This document shows, piece after piece, positions 23,458 through 35,314 of a stretch of 64,000 bases of DNA. Within the stretch, counting starts at the first letter, position 1, and each line of letters starts with the position of its first letter. The DNA comes from Amylostereum areolatum (lineage: Eukaryota > Basidiomycota > Agaricomycetes > Russulales > Stereaceae), in contig SAXG01000003.1 of the NCBI GenBank assembly GCA_012932865.1, positions 1,054,001 to 1,118,000 on the forward strand. The letters are read 5' to 3'. A program made the position numbers and the translations under genes. The notes beneath the pieces were generated by a model that saw only the letters and a list, made by a program, of their open reading frames with translations, did no database searches and was not told the DNA's origin.

Positions 23458-24425
23458 TCAGCTGTTGAATATCCTTGAATGTAGGAGATCATGTCGCGAT
23501 GACAATATTTCGCCGAGAGGCCAGGTGGTCGCGGGCATATTCTTGTTTTCCTTAAAGGCGTCTGGGATATCCTGTTTTCCTTCCGACATCCCTTCCGACA
23601 GATGGTCGTGGTTAGGTAGGACTCCGGTGGTGAGGTGGGCACATCGTGCCGCTTCGGTATCCACGATCGGCCGGACAGCATGGAGAAGAACTTGTTGGGC
23701 GGCGTATGGGCCGAGTGCATTCATACGAATGGCTGCCGACAGAAGTCCGCGAGCATGGAGAAAAAGGTGGAGATGTGCACCGCGTTCTGGTAGAATGTCA
23801 GCGATGGTCATAACACAAGGACCGATCAGACGAACGCACCGATGCTTAAGTCAAGCGCTCCGGCAAGAACGCCCCAACATACAGGCAGATGTCCCGGTGT
23901 ATCTTCGCGTCGCACGTGCAGTTTGAGACGTTCGATGAGCGTGCCAACGGCCTTTTCGCGCGATATACCTGTCACAACCTGGCCGTCGGCGAGGGACGTG
24001 AGGGAGGGAGGGCGAGTGAAGCCCTTGGTGTAAAGGGTAAGAAGAGCAACGCCCTGAGAGCAAGATGCACGCCGTGCGACGTGGTTGAGTGCGGTGGCTT
24101 CGTACGTTGCGTCTAGGGCGATTAGGGCATTGAGGGCTGAATCCTGGGCCTTTTCCGGGGAGGATGCGTAGTTGAGGACAACGCGCTGGGCATCTCGCGC
24201 AAATGGAATGGCACTGCTAGCGTATGTCGCTACACTGTCTCGGACAAAGGCGATGGACGCGTCCATAGCGTGTTTGGATTTTGAGATCGGGAAGGAGGTG
24301 GATGCATGGAATAGGGAGTGGGCGACACAGGATTCGAGGCCGGAGGATGCTACGAAAGAGCCTGTAGGAAGATTCGCATCGGAGAGGAGAAGGAGAAGAT
24401 AGGATTCGGTGTCAAAGTTAGCCAT
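23458..24425 (-). CDS. UREF: Urease accessory protein UreF
   Basis: Part of the UreD-UreF-UreG machinery that inserts nickel into urease. Two exons, 24425-23840 and 23786-23458, about 304 residues. It starts MANFDTESYLLLLLSDANLP, then TGSFVASSGLESCVAHSLF (UreF's opening helices), KAQDSALNALIALDATYEAT, SCSQGVALLTLY, and ends TTWPLGEILSSRHDLLHSRI plus FNS, the diagnostic UreF tail. The open frame runs 78 codons further upstream, but the start at 24425 fits the family and leaves a promoter facing AFG1. No urease or UreD/UreG gene is in the window, usual for fungi. Confidence 0.93.
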
Positions 24426-24614
24426 GATAATAATTGGATTCCATTGGCAGCGACCTTGTGTGTTCGGAGTCCGGGGAAACTGCGACTGCGTCGAGGAATT
24501 GAGCGTGATAAGATCGGGTGTCAGCGGTCCGGACTCCGCCTCCGTAACCAGCTCTTTCTCTTTCTCTGCAGTGCCAAATCCAAACACTTTACCAACTACC
24601 TCCCATCGTCCGTC
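24426..24614. promoter_or_regulatory. Shared promoter of UreF and AFG1
   Basis: About 189 bp between two divergent starts. An open frame crosses it on the minus strand but its text (GFGTAEKEKELVTEAE) is not UreF-like. Confidence 0.4.
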
Positions 24615-26597
24615 ATGGTCCCCAAAGCCATGCCCGTCAGGCGTCGGCTGCTTTCTCATTCCTCCCCCCGCTCTCTTCCTCGTCTTTCAGCTCCCTGTCT
24701 GAGGACAAGGCATCGATGTCAGTCTTACTCTAGATCACTCGTTCATGGCCCACGAACGTCATCTCGTGCGTACAGCACAGAACTCTCAAGTACAACCACC
24801 AATATAGGGTCTGAGGGATTGGAGCTTTCAGCTCAAATTCATGCTGCCCAGAAGCGAGGTTTGTCCCGTCTTCCCCATCAGGTTAACCTGGCTTCACTCG
24901 CCTACAGATTCTGTCACCCCCACCCCCATGCACGAATACGAGAAACTCGTCGAACGGGGGGCGCTTCGCGCTGATGAGCATCAGACTCGCATCATCCAGA
25001 AGTTGGAGGACCTCCACGATGCCCTGAAGACGTATAGCCCTCTCCCGCCATCCGACTCGCCCGGCTCGTCCTTAGTGCGTCACTTACTATATGGTTGCCG
25101 AGCATGTATTCATCCTTCTCATAGCTTTCTCGCCTTTTCTCTCGTTCTTCAGATATTCCAGCCCAACGTCCCTCTGCTCCTCTTGGTTTATACCTTCACG
25201 GCGACGTCGGTACCGGAAAGACGATGCTCATGGATATCTTCTACAAGACGCTCCCTCCTAACATAACGCGAAAGCGACGCGTCCACTTTCATGCATTCAT
25301 GATAGATGTGCATAAACGTATACACGCTACCAAAGCTCGGCTTGGCCATCCGGGCGGCGATCCCATCGCACCTGTTGCGCGCGACCTTGCGAGAGAGGCC
25401 AGCGTGCTCTGTTTTGACGAATTTCAGGTCATTCACCTCTTCCATATCCCTAAGTGTGGCTCACGCCTTTCCCTGTCCTCAGGTTACGGATATTGCGGAC
25501 GCTATGATCCTTAGAAGACTACTCGAGACAATGCTGGAGGACGGTGTTGTATGTGTCATCACATCTAAGTACGCGTTGCACGTCGTCGCGTTCTTCGTGG
25601 TTTATACTAAACCTGTGACAGTCGACATCCTGATGAGCTCTACAAGAACGGGATACAGCGCTCCAGTTTCATACCTGCTATCGAGCTCCTCAAGTCCCGT
25701 TTCGATGTTACGGATCTTGACTCCGGCACCGGTGGGTCCTGAAGCGTCTGCTATCGGGAACGTCGTAAATTTACACATTTACAGATTATCGCCGAGTTCC
25801 TCGTGCGTTGTCAAACGTGTACTACTCTCCACTCGACGATTCCACGCGCTCTGAAGTCCACAAACTATTTGACGGCCTCACTTCCTCCGCGGGTTCAGCT
25901 GATCCTGTGGTTGAAGGGCGCAAGCTCAACATATGGGGTCGAACTTTGCGCGTACCAAAGAGCACATCACATGTCGCTATGTTCGACTTTGAAGACCTCT
26001 GTGGGAGCCCTCTAAGCGCTGCGGACTACCTGGAGGTAACCCGCCAGTTTGGAACCGTGTTTGTATGCGATGTGAAGAAGATGGGCCTAGGCGAGAAGGA
26101 TAAGGTGCGCATGCAGTGATGGCGTCGAGGATGATACACTGACACGCCGTATAGGCTAGGCGTTTCATCACCTTCATTGACGGTAAGTCATCGTAATCAA
26201 TTCATCGACGTGATACTAACGCAGACAATTCACAGCGTGCTACGAAAGCAAGGTGCGAAGTAATTCAATTGTTCTGCCTATCAAACTTACATATCTACAG
26301 ACCAAACTTTTTATATCCTCAGAGGTACCTGTGTACCAGATCTTTTCGGACGACAGCAGCAAAGACAGTAACATTTCCGACCATATGCGCAGTGTCATGG
26401 ACGATCTGGTGCTTTTTCATCGATCTCATGATATCACTGCCTTCTCACTGCTTCGGTCACAGGGGTTGTCTGCAGATACCGTTGGTGCGTCATCAATGTT
26501 CAGCGGAGAAGAAGAGGTCTTCGCGTTTGCGCGCTGTTGTTCCCGGTTAGTACACATGGGCAGTCGAGAGTGGGCAGAGACGGCAGGTGTTCGGTGA
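24615..26597 (+). CDS. AFG1: AFG1-like mitochondrial AAA-type ATPase
   Basis: Mitochondrial ATPase of the Afg1/LACE1 family, tied to turnover of respiratory-chain subunits. Exons: 24615-24858, 24908-25093, 25153-25427, 25483-25568, 25622-25731, 25785-26104, 26155-26182, 26236-26252 (17 bp), 26301-26597. The N-terminus is Arg/Ser-rich and acid-poor, a good mitochondrial presequence. Core: [20 protein letters not shown], Walker [16 protein letters not shown], Walker [57 protein letters not shown], ending with a conserved helix ([19 protein letters not shown]). The exon 2 end is uncertain: frame requires a GTTGCC donor at 25094 instead of the better-looking GTGCGT at 25075, which would break frame. 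Confidence 0.92.
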
Positions 26598-26708
26598 TCT
26601 TTTTATACATATCGTCACGCATCCTATACGCAATGACTACTCGCTATGACCTTCCTGCGACCGATCCATAGGGAAGAAAGCATGGAGTACACAAGCTCAA
26701 ACAACCTA

Positions 26709-27572
26709 TTATTCTCCAGTCGTGTCTGTCCAAGACCGACCATTCTCCCGTGCCCTGCGCTCCTTCAGTTCACGATACCGTCGGATCGCATTCTCCCGCT
26801 CCTCTTCCATCATCGCACGTTGAGCTAAAGAGAGCACGCCTGCCTTTCCATTTCCCCCTATTGCTTCACTGACCCGTGCCTTCTTCAGTTTAAGCTCCGG
26901 GGGTGCGCTTGCGACATCGTTTAGATTGAGACGTCGTGGTGCGGCGGAAGACTGTGATGTGAATTCTTTCGGCTTGTCGCTATGTTTGTCAAAGGAGTCG
27001 GAGGATGGGGGTACACGATCTTGTGTACCCGTACGTTTCGAGGATTTGTCCGATTGGGTTGTCGAGTTCTGAGCAACTTCAAGCTCTTTTTTACGTGCCC
27101 GCCGTTCGACGGCCGAAGCTGAAGAGGACTGCATAGCAGATCTGACAAGGGGCCTCATGTCATCCTCAACTCTCCTGAGGTTAGCAGGATGAGATTCATT
27201 AGAACGGTATGCATCAGGTAACCGGGATAGACGCACCTATTGAAGTGGGCGAGGGACTCGCCAGGCTGAATTGCGAGGGCTTTTGATTTAACTTCTGAAC
27301 CTGCGCCTTTCCTCCGTTTTTTCGTAACAGTCCCGGGGCCGTCTTCTTCAAGCTTGCGTTTGTTAGACTTGTATTGTTCACGGACTGTGGCCGCGTTGAG
27401 GACGCGGGCGACAGATTTTGGAATGGCTTCAGTGGAGATGCTATTGCCGTTTGGTGCATGATTCGCTCCTCTGAGAGGTTCAGTGACTCCGAAATAAAGA
27501 CAGTCAAAGAGTAATGTACTTTTGGGAGCGCTGTTCGTCGCGTGCAGAGCGTTTCTGGCGTTTGTGAGGCAT
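26709..27572 (-). CDS. Basic coiled protein, CCDC137-like (putative nucleolar)
   Basis: Three exons, 27572-27520, 27470-27237 and 27174-26709, about 250 residues with all phases closing. It starts MPHKRQKRSARDEQRSQK, then PKSVARVLNAATVREQYKS, a KKRRKGAG basic patch, LAIQPGESLAHFNRRVEDDM, and a C-terminal charged helix (RAMMEEERENAIRRYRELKE). The layout (basic start, GES-FNRRVE block, charged tail) recalls CCDC137-type proteins, nuclear or nucleolar in animals. I am fairly sure of the gene model, less of the family name. The role is inferred only from composition. Confidence 0.7.
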
Positions 27573-28328
27573 AGATCTGGAGTTTGGAAGAGGGAAAGGG
27601 GAGTAACCTTAACCCTAAGGTGATGTCTCTGTCGGGATAATCCGAATAGTTCCTCTTCCCAGTGGTGGATCGGACGTCCAAGACTCCAAATCCTTCCGGA
27701 GTCATGCAGCAATCGTATTCGCTCTTCATCTCAGTCCGAAGGCTCGCGTACTTGTTCCTTTCAAGGCAACTCTACTAGTCAAGAAGAACAGTACTGAAGA
27801 AACACTCTCCCGTCACCCAACTTCCTGTTACATAGTAGGAATACTATTACCGTAGACGGCAAGACCACTGTAGTCCTCTAGGATCGTGAGGACAACAACC
27901 AACATTTATTTGGGCCATACTTGGTACCTCGTGACAGCGCATATCGATTCGGGCTATAATGGGATATGCGGTGATGCCTCGAGGCTACCCCGTTTATCCC
28001 GCCGTAGAGAACGCTCCTTACCACCTGCTTGTTCTTTATCGACGTAGATGCCTGCGCACCACCGCGAGGCTCTTCTATGACGGTAACGAGTCTTCTATCG
28101 CATGTGTTCTCGAAGCCACTGAACCTCACTTCGCACTAGCATTAGAAACATGTGCACTACTTTCGCTCAGAGCGCAGCAATCGGCACTCGCAGCCTCCTG
28201 ACATAAACAGTGCGGATCGATCATGCCCCGAACCCTAATATCCCCCACGATGTAAACGGTACTGTCCCTATATACACGCAGGAACTTGTAGCGCCCACTC
28301 CTACCCACTCCCTAATCCTCAGGACGCA
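27573..28328. other. Intergenic region, no confident gene
   Basis: Lies between the CCDC137-like gene and the dynamin gene, which point away from each other. Short ORFs on both strands (for example 27959-28201 plus, 28129-27878 minus) have no recognisable domain. It should hold both promoters. Confidence 0.45.
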
Positions 28329-31300
28329 ATGCCTCCCAACCCCATCCCATCAAACGACGAATCAAGAGGGTCTCAGCTGTCAACAAGCACCTACGCCGAA
28401 ACTCGCAAGGAACTTCTCCGCCTTGTACAGAATCTGAGAGCCATAGGGTACGTGGTCGTGTTATGTCGGGACCAAACGTGACTAAACACAGCTCAGTACA
28501 GTGCCCAAGCCGTTGTCGATGTTCCTCGTGTGGTCGTTATAGGCAACCAGTCGGCAGGTGCTATTGACAATTTTCAGTCTCATCACACGTCGATTGATCT
28601 ATCGAACAGGGAAGAGCAGCGTGGTGGAGGCCATTTCGGGCGTAAGTCGTATACCGTGGTTTGGCCCGGCGTTACTTCCTCACGTTTTCATGTTCGTACC
28701 AGATCAATGTCCCACGCGATAGCGGCACATGTACACGATGTCCCATGGAGTGTAGGTTGGTTTCTTTCTCTGGTGATTGGGGATGTCAAATCAGTATCCG
28801 CTGGGAGTATGATTCCAACGACAAGAAAAATGTAGGCCTTCTACCCCTTCCCACGTTCTTGCACCTCATGTGTATCCTTCCTAGAGCAAAGTCGTAGAAG
28901 TCCCCTTCGGCGATTTGATCAGCTTGAAATCTGAAGTAGAGCTATCCTTGAGACGCGCACAGTTCGCCGTCTTGAACCCCGACGTGGACAGCAAAACGAT
29001 CCTGAGTCTCACCACAGACCAACTCAGGAAAGGCGTCAAAGGCAGCAAGCCACTGCAATTCTCCCGCAACGTAGTTTGCGTAGACATACAAGGTCCTGAC
29101 TTAACCGATCTGTCCTTCATAGACCTTCCAGGTAGATATATGTCGCTTAACCTGATATCCGACATCCTGCTGACCTTGAGATCGCCCGTGCTTTCAGGCC
29201 TCATTCAAGTGGCGGAAGAACCACACCTCGTCCGCTTGGTCGAGAGTCTGGTTGTGGATCATATCACAGGCAATTCTCTCATCTTGGTTGCCGTTCCAAT
29301 GACTGGTCCGTGACATCCCTCTTTTTCCTTAACGATGCTCACGGAATCCTGCAGATGATCTTGAGAATCAGAAGGCTTTAACCTTAGCTCGCGAAGCCGA
29401 TCCCGACGGCAAAAGAACTATTGGTGCGGAGGTCAGGTCCTTGTAACGCGTCACTTCTCGGATTGATTGTCTATCTTGCAGGCGTGCTCACCAAGCCCGA
29501 CGTCATCAGCAAGGGGTCGCGATCTCGCGACCTCTGGCTCGAAGTGATCGAAGGTCGCAATGCCAAGAAGCGTCTGCTTCATGGGTACTTTTGCACGCGC
29601 CAGCCTGACGACGACGAGCGCGACAGAGGCATCACCTTCGCAGATGCCAGACAAGCTGAAGCACGCTTCTTCGAGAGTACGGAACCTTGGTCTAAATCCA
29701 CGAACAAAAACCGCTTCGGCATCCGTAAATTGGTTGAGACGCTCAGCCCTCTCCTGGAAAGGATTATTAAAGACACGTATGTATAGATTTCATGACCCAT
29801 TGCCACATTCTGTGCTGATTTTTTCCTGCCCAGACTCCCCAAGGTCAGCAAAGAGGCGACAGAGCATCTTCAGAACTGCGAATTGGAGCTCTCCCAATTG
29901 CCGCCCGCTCTCGACAGAGAGTCGGTTTCTTATATGTTTGAGTAAGTTGGCTTTGTTCGCAGCTCACTTTGCATGCAATAATCTCGTTGAGAAGCTTGGT
30001 CTCCACTTTATCCCATGATGTGTCCAATCGCGTCAAAGGCGCCCATGGCTTTGAATGGCTCATACAACACAATCGCGCCGCCTACAAAATGTTCAAAGAT
30101 GATATACATGACACCACCCCGGTCTTCGTCGCACAAGAGAGGCGATCAGTCCACACGTTCAGGACCGGTGATATTGAAGACTCGGACGTAGAGGGAAACG
30201 ACACCGGAAGCGACGCAGCGGATACAGATGAAGATCGCGAACGCGATGCAGGTCGTGCACGAGGCTCACTTCTGCGTCCTGCCGTGTACCTGGACGACAT
30301 GCGCAAGCACATCGAGAGGCATGTTCTGTTTACTGCATTAATATGAATTCTGCAACCGACGCACTTTTTCAAAAGTTCGATCACTCAAGAACTTCCCAAC
30401 AACACACCGTACCCGGCGAAAGTGACCTTGATTGTCAAATTCCAATCCCAGTGGTCCGTGGCGGTGGACAAATGCATACATAAAACCTGCGAAAATACGC
30501 GGGAGGTCCTTCTGGCTTGCGTTGCGACTCGTTTCAGCCAATGGGATTTCCTTTGTTCGTACATGAGGTAAGTAAGTTGAGAATCCTCAAGATGGATCGT
30601 ATGCTGATAATTAATACACAGAGGATGCATCAACGAACTCATTGATCAGCACTTCGCGAACTGCAAGACGTTCCTCGAAGCGATTCTGGAAGCGGAAAAC
30701 GCTCCCTGGACACAGAACACGCATTACCTTGCCGCGTGCCGCGACAAATGGCTCTCGCATTATCGCGACGAACGCGCGGAAAGATCGACCGCCGGGCAGT
30801 CAACTTCATCTTCCCCTCTACATGCATCTCCTCTACGTGGTATGCGCGAAGGAGTTCCAGGTACTGCGAAACCTGCCATCTCAGTTCAAAGTATCTTGGC
30901 AGCTCTGGCACAAGTAGGCTACCCTGGACTTGTGGCGGCAGATCTCGGAAGACTCAACAAACCAGACGAGTATGAGACGGAGATGGAAGTCATGGCAGAA
31001 GTTCGCGCATACTTCCAAGTTGCTTACAAGGCATGTTTTTCCTCTTCCCGATACCACAGCGGCGTACTCATAAGGGCGATAGAGGATTATCGACATCGTG
31101 CCCGCGCTCATTGATCTCAAGTTTGTGAAAGAGTATGTCGTATTCTCCTTGGACTCTGAGCTCATCTCATCTCGCTGACTCCATTCGAACGATAAGAGTC
31201 ATGAATGATCTGCAACAATTTGTGTTTGACAAGCTGAAGCTCGGTGCGGTTGATGCGCCTCAGCGCTGCGAGCGATACTTCGCCGAAGATCCCGATGTGG

Positions 31301-31380
31301 TGGCCCGTAGAAAGGAGCTCTCAGCTCGCAAGGCGACACTTCAGAATGTCAAAAACGAGCTTCACGCTTTTGGCCTGTAG
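28329..31380 (+). CDS. Dynamin-family GTPase, Mx/Vps1-like
   Basis: Large GTPase predicted to self-assemble on membranes. Fourteen exons: 28329-28447, 28502-28557, 28610-28641, 28703-28831, 28885-29131, 29198-29305, 29355-29423, 29482-29776, 29834-29941, 29995-30318, 30376-30567, 30622-31030, 31083-31132, 31197-31380; all phases close. GTPase motifs: G1 GNQSAGKSS, G2 SGTCTRCP, G3 DLPG, G4 LTKPD. The middle/stalk region follows (ELPNNTPYPAKVTLIVKFQ), then a variable segment and a GED-like C-terminus (MNDLQQFVFDKLKLG, SARKATLQNVKNELHAF). No PH or Pro-rich domain, so it resembles Mx or Vps1 more than classical dynamin. Two introns (from 30319 and 31031) use GC donors (GCATGT), and another uses GTCCGT. 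Such expanded dynamins are common in mushrooms; the role is not known. Confidence 0.92.
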
Positions 31381-31664
31381 CTCTCTAGCAGGTAACTTCG
31401 CTGAATACTTGAGTAGTCAGACGTGTATATATGTGCATATCCTTTTTGTGCGCTTGGTTACGGTAGACCTGCCTTGAAGTTGTCTTCCAACCATATCGTC
31501 TTCCGTAACAATCAACTTGCGTATGCACTGACTCTCAGCTTCAAGATGGGCCATCGAGTCAAAGCGGCCAATTGTTTGCTGATTGATGATTCGTTCATCA
31601 CTCTGACGATAGATAAGTCCTATGTAAACTCCTGAAAGTGAAACCAGCGCGTCTTCAAACTGTC

Positions 31665-32891
31665 ATGTCGAACAAACCTAGACTCTCTATCCTCAACCGC
31701 ATTCCTTTTGAATCGCAACCCCCTGCCCGGATCTCACTTCCCAAGGCAATCATACACTCTAATTACGATGTATCGGCGCCGCCACCTAAACCGAACGGTG
31801 GAAGCTGGACCCGCTTCGTGTGCATCAGCGACACTCATGAGCAGGTCTTTCCGGTACCCGATGGCGACGTGCTATTACACAGCGGTGATCTCACGCACAC
31901 TGGGCAATACAAGGGTGTTAGAAGCGCGATTGAGTGGTTGTCGGGAATGTCACATCCTTTGAAGATGTAGGTACAGATCGAGGTTTGGTAACCATGTTAT
32001 TCATTTTCCACAAACAACTTTCTGTGGCGCGCAGAATTATTGCGGGGAACCACGACCTTAGCTTTCATGGCGGGTGGTACGAGGAAAACGGTAGCAGATG
32101 GCACAGGACACTCGAGGTAAGCTTGTTTCTGTTTAATGATATTGACGTACGAGCCCTAGTAACTGCGTCGATGGAAAGGATCGGACGTCCGTGATGCACC
32201 TCATCGAAGGGGATAACGCTCGACAAGCTGGAATTGTCTACCTGGAGAATGAAAAAATTGAATTCCAAGCCAGACCGGGTGGGAAGATGTGGTCTGTATA
32301 CGGATCTCCTGTGAGTGGAAAATCGACGGGTCTCGATGGTTGTCCTCACTATCTGTACTAGTGGACCCCAGAGTTTTTCAACTGGGCCTTCAATTACCAG
32401 CGGGGAGAAGAGGCGGCTGGTGAGCATTTAATCAGAGGTTGGGAGGGCGCTGACAATGATGGCCAATAGCTTTACTTGCAACATTCGAGAAAACGGACAT
32501 ACTGTGAGCACTTTTCAGTGGGCGATTCACAATCTAGACGCTACTTATGGTGTGCAACAGGTTGACACATGGACCACCGTACGATATACTCGACGAGACA
32601 ACTGGGCATGTCAAGGCAGGATGTCAAGATTTACTGGCGCGCCTTCCAGACTTGCGTCCAAGGCTACATCTGTTCGGTCACATCCACGAAGCCCGCGGGG
32701 TGCAAGTTGGAGAGTGGCTGCGATCCAACGTGAACAGTACTACTGATGTAAAAGATAACGACGGAGAGCACACCGTATTCGTCAACGCAGCAAACTGGCC
32801 GTCGGGGAAATGGAAAAAGAATGAAGAGGGTTGGGTGCCGTTTGGAACGGGGACGTTCATGCCGGTGATCGTGGACCTATTGGAGGACTGA
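31665..32891 (+). CDS. Metallophosphoesterase, MPPED1/2-like
   Basis: Calcineurin-like metallophosphoesterase of the MPPED family (animal members cleave cyclic nucleotides weakly). Exons 31665-31966, 32035-32116, 32179-32310, 32362-32419, 32470-32503, 32561-32891; all close in frame. Metal-binding motifs in order: CISDTHE, HSGDLTHTG, IIAGNHDLSF, LLTHGPPYDILD and LHLFGHIHEARG. It has no signal peptide. About 312 residues, near the family's usual size. The substrate cannot be told from the sequence. Confidence 0.92.
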
Positions 32892-33089
32892 ACGTGTGTA
32901 CCTGCATACGATACGTGTCTCGTATACTGTAACTGTCTAACGACTATCTAATCATGCCTCAAATGCTTCACACGCCGTTCGTGACGGGTATCATGACGTC
33001 ATGGGATGTTCCTCACAAGAATATAAGCCCCCGCCGGCGCTTGCAGCATTGTTTGCCATCTATATCCCCCTGCCCAAAGTCAAACCACC

Positions 33090-33545
33090 ATGTTGTCACC
33101 TTCGCGCGCAATTCAATGTATTCGCGTCCACCGGGCCTCAGTGCTTAACCCTCCTGCCATCACAACACGCCTATTCTCCGCTTCACGCTCCTCCACGTAC
33201 CCCACATCCTCCGGTCACTCCGCCGACTCTTACTTCAAGGATGTCGATGCTGAACCCCCTCTCGACCCCACCGTTCATCGAGTCGACAGCGCATCCGATG
33301 CCGTCCAGCGGCCCTACGAGGCTCCCTCCGGTCAATACAGCCAAGCCGGAGTAGAGACGGACGAGTACAGATCCGTGGACAAAGCACAACCATATGACGT
33401 TCCGGAGAATGGTCATGGCGGAGAGAAGTTGAGGTACGGAGGCAAAGAGAAATATGGGGTCGAGAAGAAGGCTGAAACGAGCGATGCTAGCGAGGGACCA
33501 GACAGGAAAGGCGCAGAAGGCCGTAAACCTGAGGGGAATCGGTGA
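33090..33545 (+). CDS. Small hypothetical protein, probably mitochondrial
   Basis: Single-exon ORF of 151 residues with a good start context (ACCACCATG). The first 35 residues (MLSPSRAIQCIRVHRASVLN, then TTRLFSASRSS) are Arg/Ser-rich, without acids, and look like a mitochondrial presequence with a cleavage site near RLFSAS. The rest is hydrophilic, charged and rich in Gly, Glu and Lys (HGGEKLRYGGKEKYG), likely disordered. I do not recognise the family. Codon use and the presequence support a real gene. Confidence 0.6.
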   Translation: MLSPSRAIQCIRVHRASVLNPPAITTRLFSASRSSTYPTSSGHSADSYFKDVDAEPPLDPTVHRVDSASDAVQRPYEAPSGQYSQAGVETDEYRSVDKAQPYDVPENGHGGEKLRYGGKEKYGVEKKAETSDASEGPDRKGAEGRKPEGNR

Positions 33546-33813
33546 ATAACGCGTTGCCCATCCAGTAGCAGTGTGCCAGAAGTACTGGATGTCAAGCATC
33601 CGACCTGAGGGTACGTATACTAAGTCAGAGACTGGTAGTTCTGTTCCCACCATCTGCACACACAATTGTAACATCAACCGGTATTATTATTTTCAAGCTC
33701 TTGCCTGACTCGCGATGTGGATCCAAAGAGAGTACTATCAGCGTGCTACTAATAAGTAGTGATAGTGATCCCCAAGATCTGAGGTAGAGGCTGGAGAGGC
33801 CGATTCTGCTCCA

Positions 33814-33875
33814 TCACGTGGTCGTAATGATGATGATGATGATGATGATATTCTATAGTTTTCACGTGGTCGTAA
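33814..33875. repeat. GAT microsatellite flanked by a 14-bp direct repeat
   Basis: A run of (ATG/GAT)n at about 33827-33850 lies between two copies of TCACGTGGTCGTAA (33814-33827 and 33862-33875). Each copy holds a CACGTG E-box. It is upstream of TMA22. Confidence 0.75.
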
Positions 33876-33985
33876 GCCAGATCGGACTCGAGAGTCGGAA
33901 AGTACAAATGCTCTGGATTTGAAATTTGAAATTTGAAGCTTGAAGCTGCACCGCGGTCACAACACGTCGTATAAGCTACAAGAAT

Positions 33986-34898
33986 ATGACAGACCAAGAT
34001 CCATCTACATCTGAAAAACAAGCGATACCACCTGTCCAGGTTTTGTACTGCGGAGGTACGTCAGTCGTTGAGGGTTCATTCGCCTCGCCCTGAGTCGACC
34101 GCGCCAGTGTGCACATTCCCGATCGAGTACTGCGAATTCGGATCGAGTTTCACGAAGTGTAAAGAATGGCTCGGTGCAGAACATCCCGATGTATATCCAA
34201 AGTATTACTCCGATGGTACGTCGTGAGGTGTAGAGACGTGCGTCTTCAACTGTGGACATTCATTCCTTCGTAGAGGCCCTACAGGCCAAACTCGGGACAT
34301 TGAGCTTGGAAGCACAAAGTAAACTGGAGAAGGACACGGCTAAGAAGGAGGCCAAGGCAGAAGCAAAAGCTGATGCAGCGAAGAAGAAAAAGTTGGTGCG
34401 TAATCGCCCTTTACATCGCCTTGCGACCACTACAGTCGTGCTCTGTAGGCATCACAAGTAGGTCGTTAATCCTTGCAATAGTTCCTAGTCTTGATAGCAG
34501 TTTACTATTCAGGTTACGATCAAGCGAATAGAGCGGAACAAGCGCAAATACGTCACCTCAGTTCATGGCCTCGATGCCTTTGGTCCGTTTCTTCCATCAT
34601 CCTCAGTACATTGGCAGACATCTCACGCGGCTGGGAAGATGTGGACCTCAAAAAGGCTTCGAAGCTCTTTGCCCAACGTTTCGCTACAGGGGCATCGGTG
34701 ACGAAGACTGCGGCAGGCATCGATGAAATCGTCGTACAAGGTGATGTATCCCAGGAGATTTTTGACATGATTGCAGATGCCAACGAAGGCGGCGGGGATG
34801 GTGGCGGCAAGGGCGGCAAGAAAGGACTGGATGTTCTCAAGGGCGTTGTCGTTGATAACGTCGAAATGGTGGAGGAAAAGAAGAAGAAATCAGAGTGA
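33986..34898 (+). CDS. TMA22: Tma22/DENR translation factor with SUI1 domain
   Basis: Partner of Tma20/MCT-1 that recycles 40S subunits and supports reinitiation. Six exons: 33986-34055, 34108-34215, 34274-34395, 34449-34457, 34513-34582, 34639-34898. The N-terminal zinc-binding part is VLYCGVCTFPIEYCEFGS plus KCKEWL; a Lys/Ala-rich linker follows; the SUI1 domain reads VTIKRIERNKRKYVTSVHGL, DVDLKKASKLFAQRFATGAS, VVQGDVSQEIFDMI. Exon 4 is a 9-bp microexon encoding Ala-Ser-Gln, needed to connect KKKL to VTIKR. The exon 5 donor is GTCCGT. The C-terminal tail is Gly/Lys-rich. About 212 residues, normal for the family. Confidence 0.93.
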
Positions 34899-35314
34899 TC
34901 TTGTGGCTCAGACTTCCCGGGGTAACATGTACTATAGGCTTAGCGCGGAGATTCGCATCGTTGAATACATCATACTATGTAAGGAAATGTGGTAGTATAG
35001 GTTTTTACAGAAGATGTATGCAGTCGGGCAACGCTATGAGATGTGTTTGGGGGCAAGCGTGATATGTGAACACAGTCGTTGTTATTTGAAGGAGATGCGA
35101 AAACATACTACGTAGTGGATACAAGTTATATGTAGATACAAATGTCGAGATTTGAAGGGATGGGTCTGCAGTAGGCAACAGTAGTATGATAGGAGGGGGA
35201 GGGTGCGGAAATGGCTTTATGCTACAATAATATCTATGGGTGAGGGTATAGAGGTGAAATGGGGCATCAATGGGATACGAAAACGAAAGATACTACAGGA
35301 AGACGAAGGGGGGA
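34899..35314. other. Convergent intergenic region
   Basis: 3' flanks of TMA22 and the next minus-strand gene. A-rich and purine-rich; nothing coding seen. Confidence 0.6.

Noticed and set aside
23458..26597. Urease gene cluster
   Set aside because: Only UreF is present; its neighbours AFG1 and eIF3f are unrelated to urea metabolism.
28329..31380. Antiviral defence island around the Mx-like dynamin
   Set aside because: Flanking genes are ordinary housekeeping genes; there is no sign of a defence cluster, and such dynamins are common in mushrooms.
33183..33677. 164-codon minus ORF opposite the small mitochondrial protein
   Set aside because: The sense ORF has a good start and presequence; the antisense text shows no domain.
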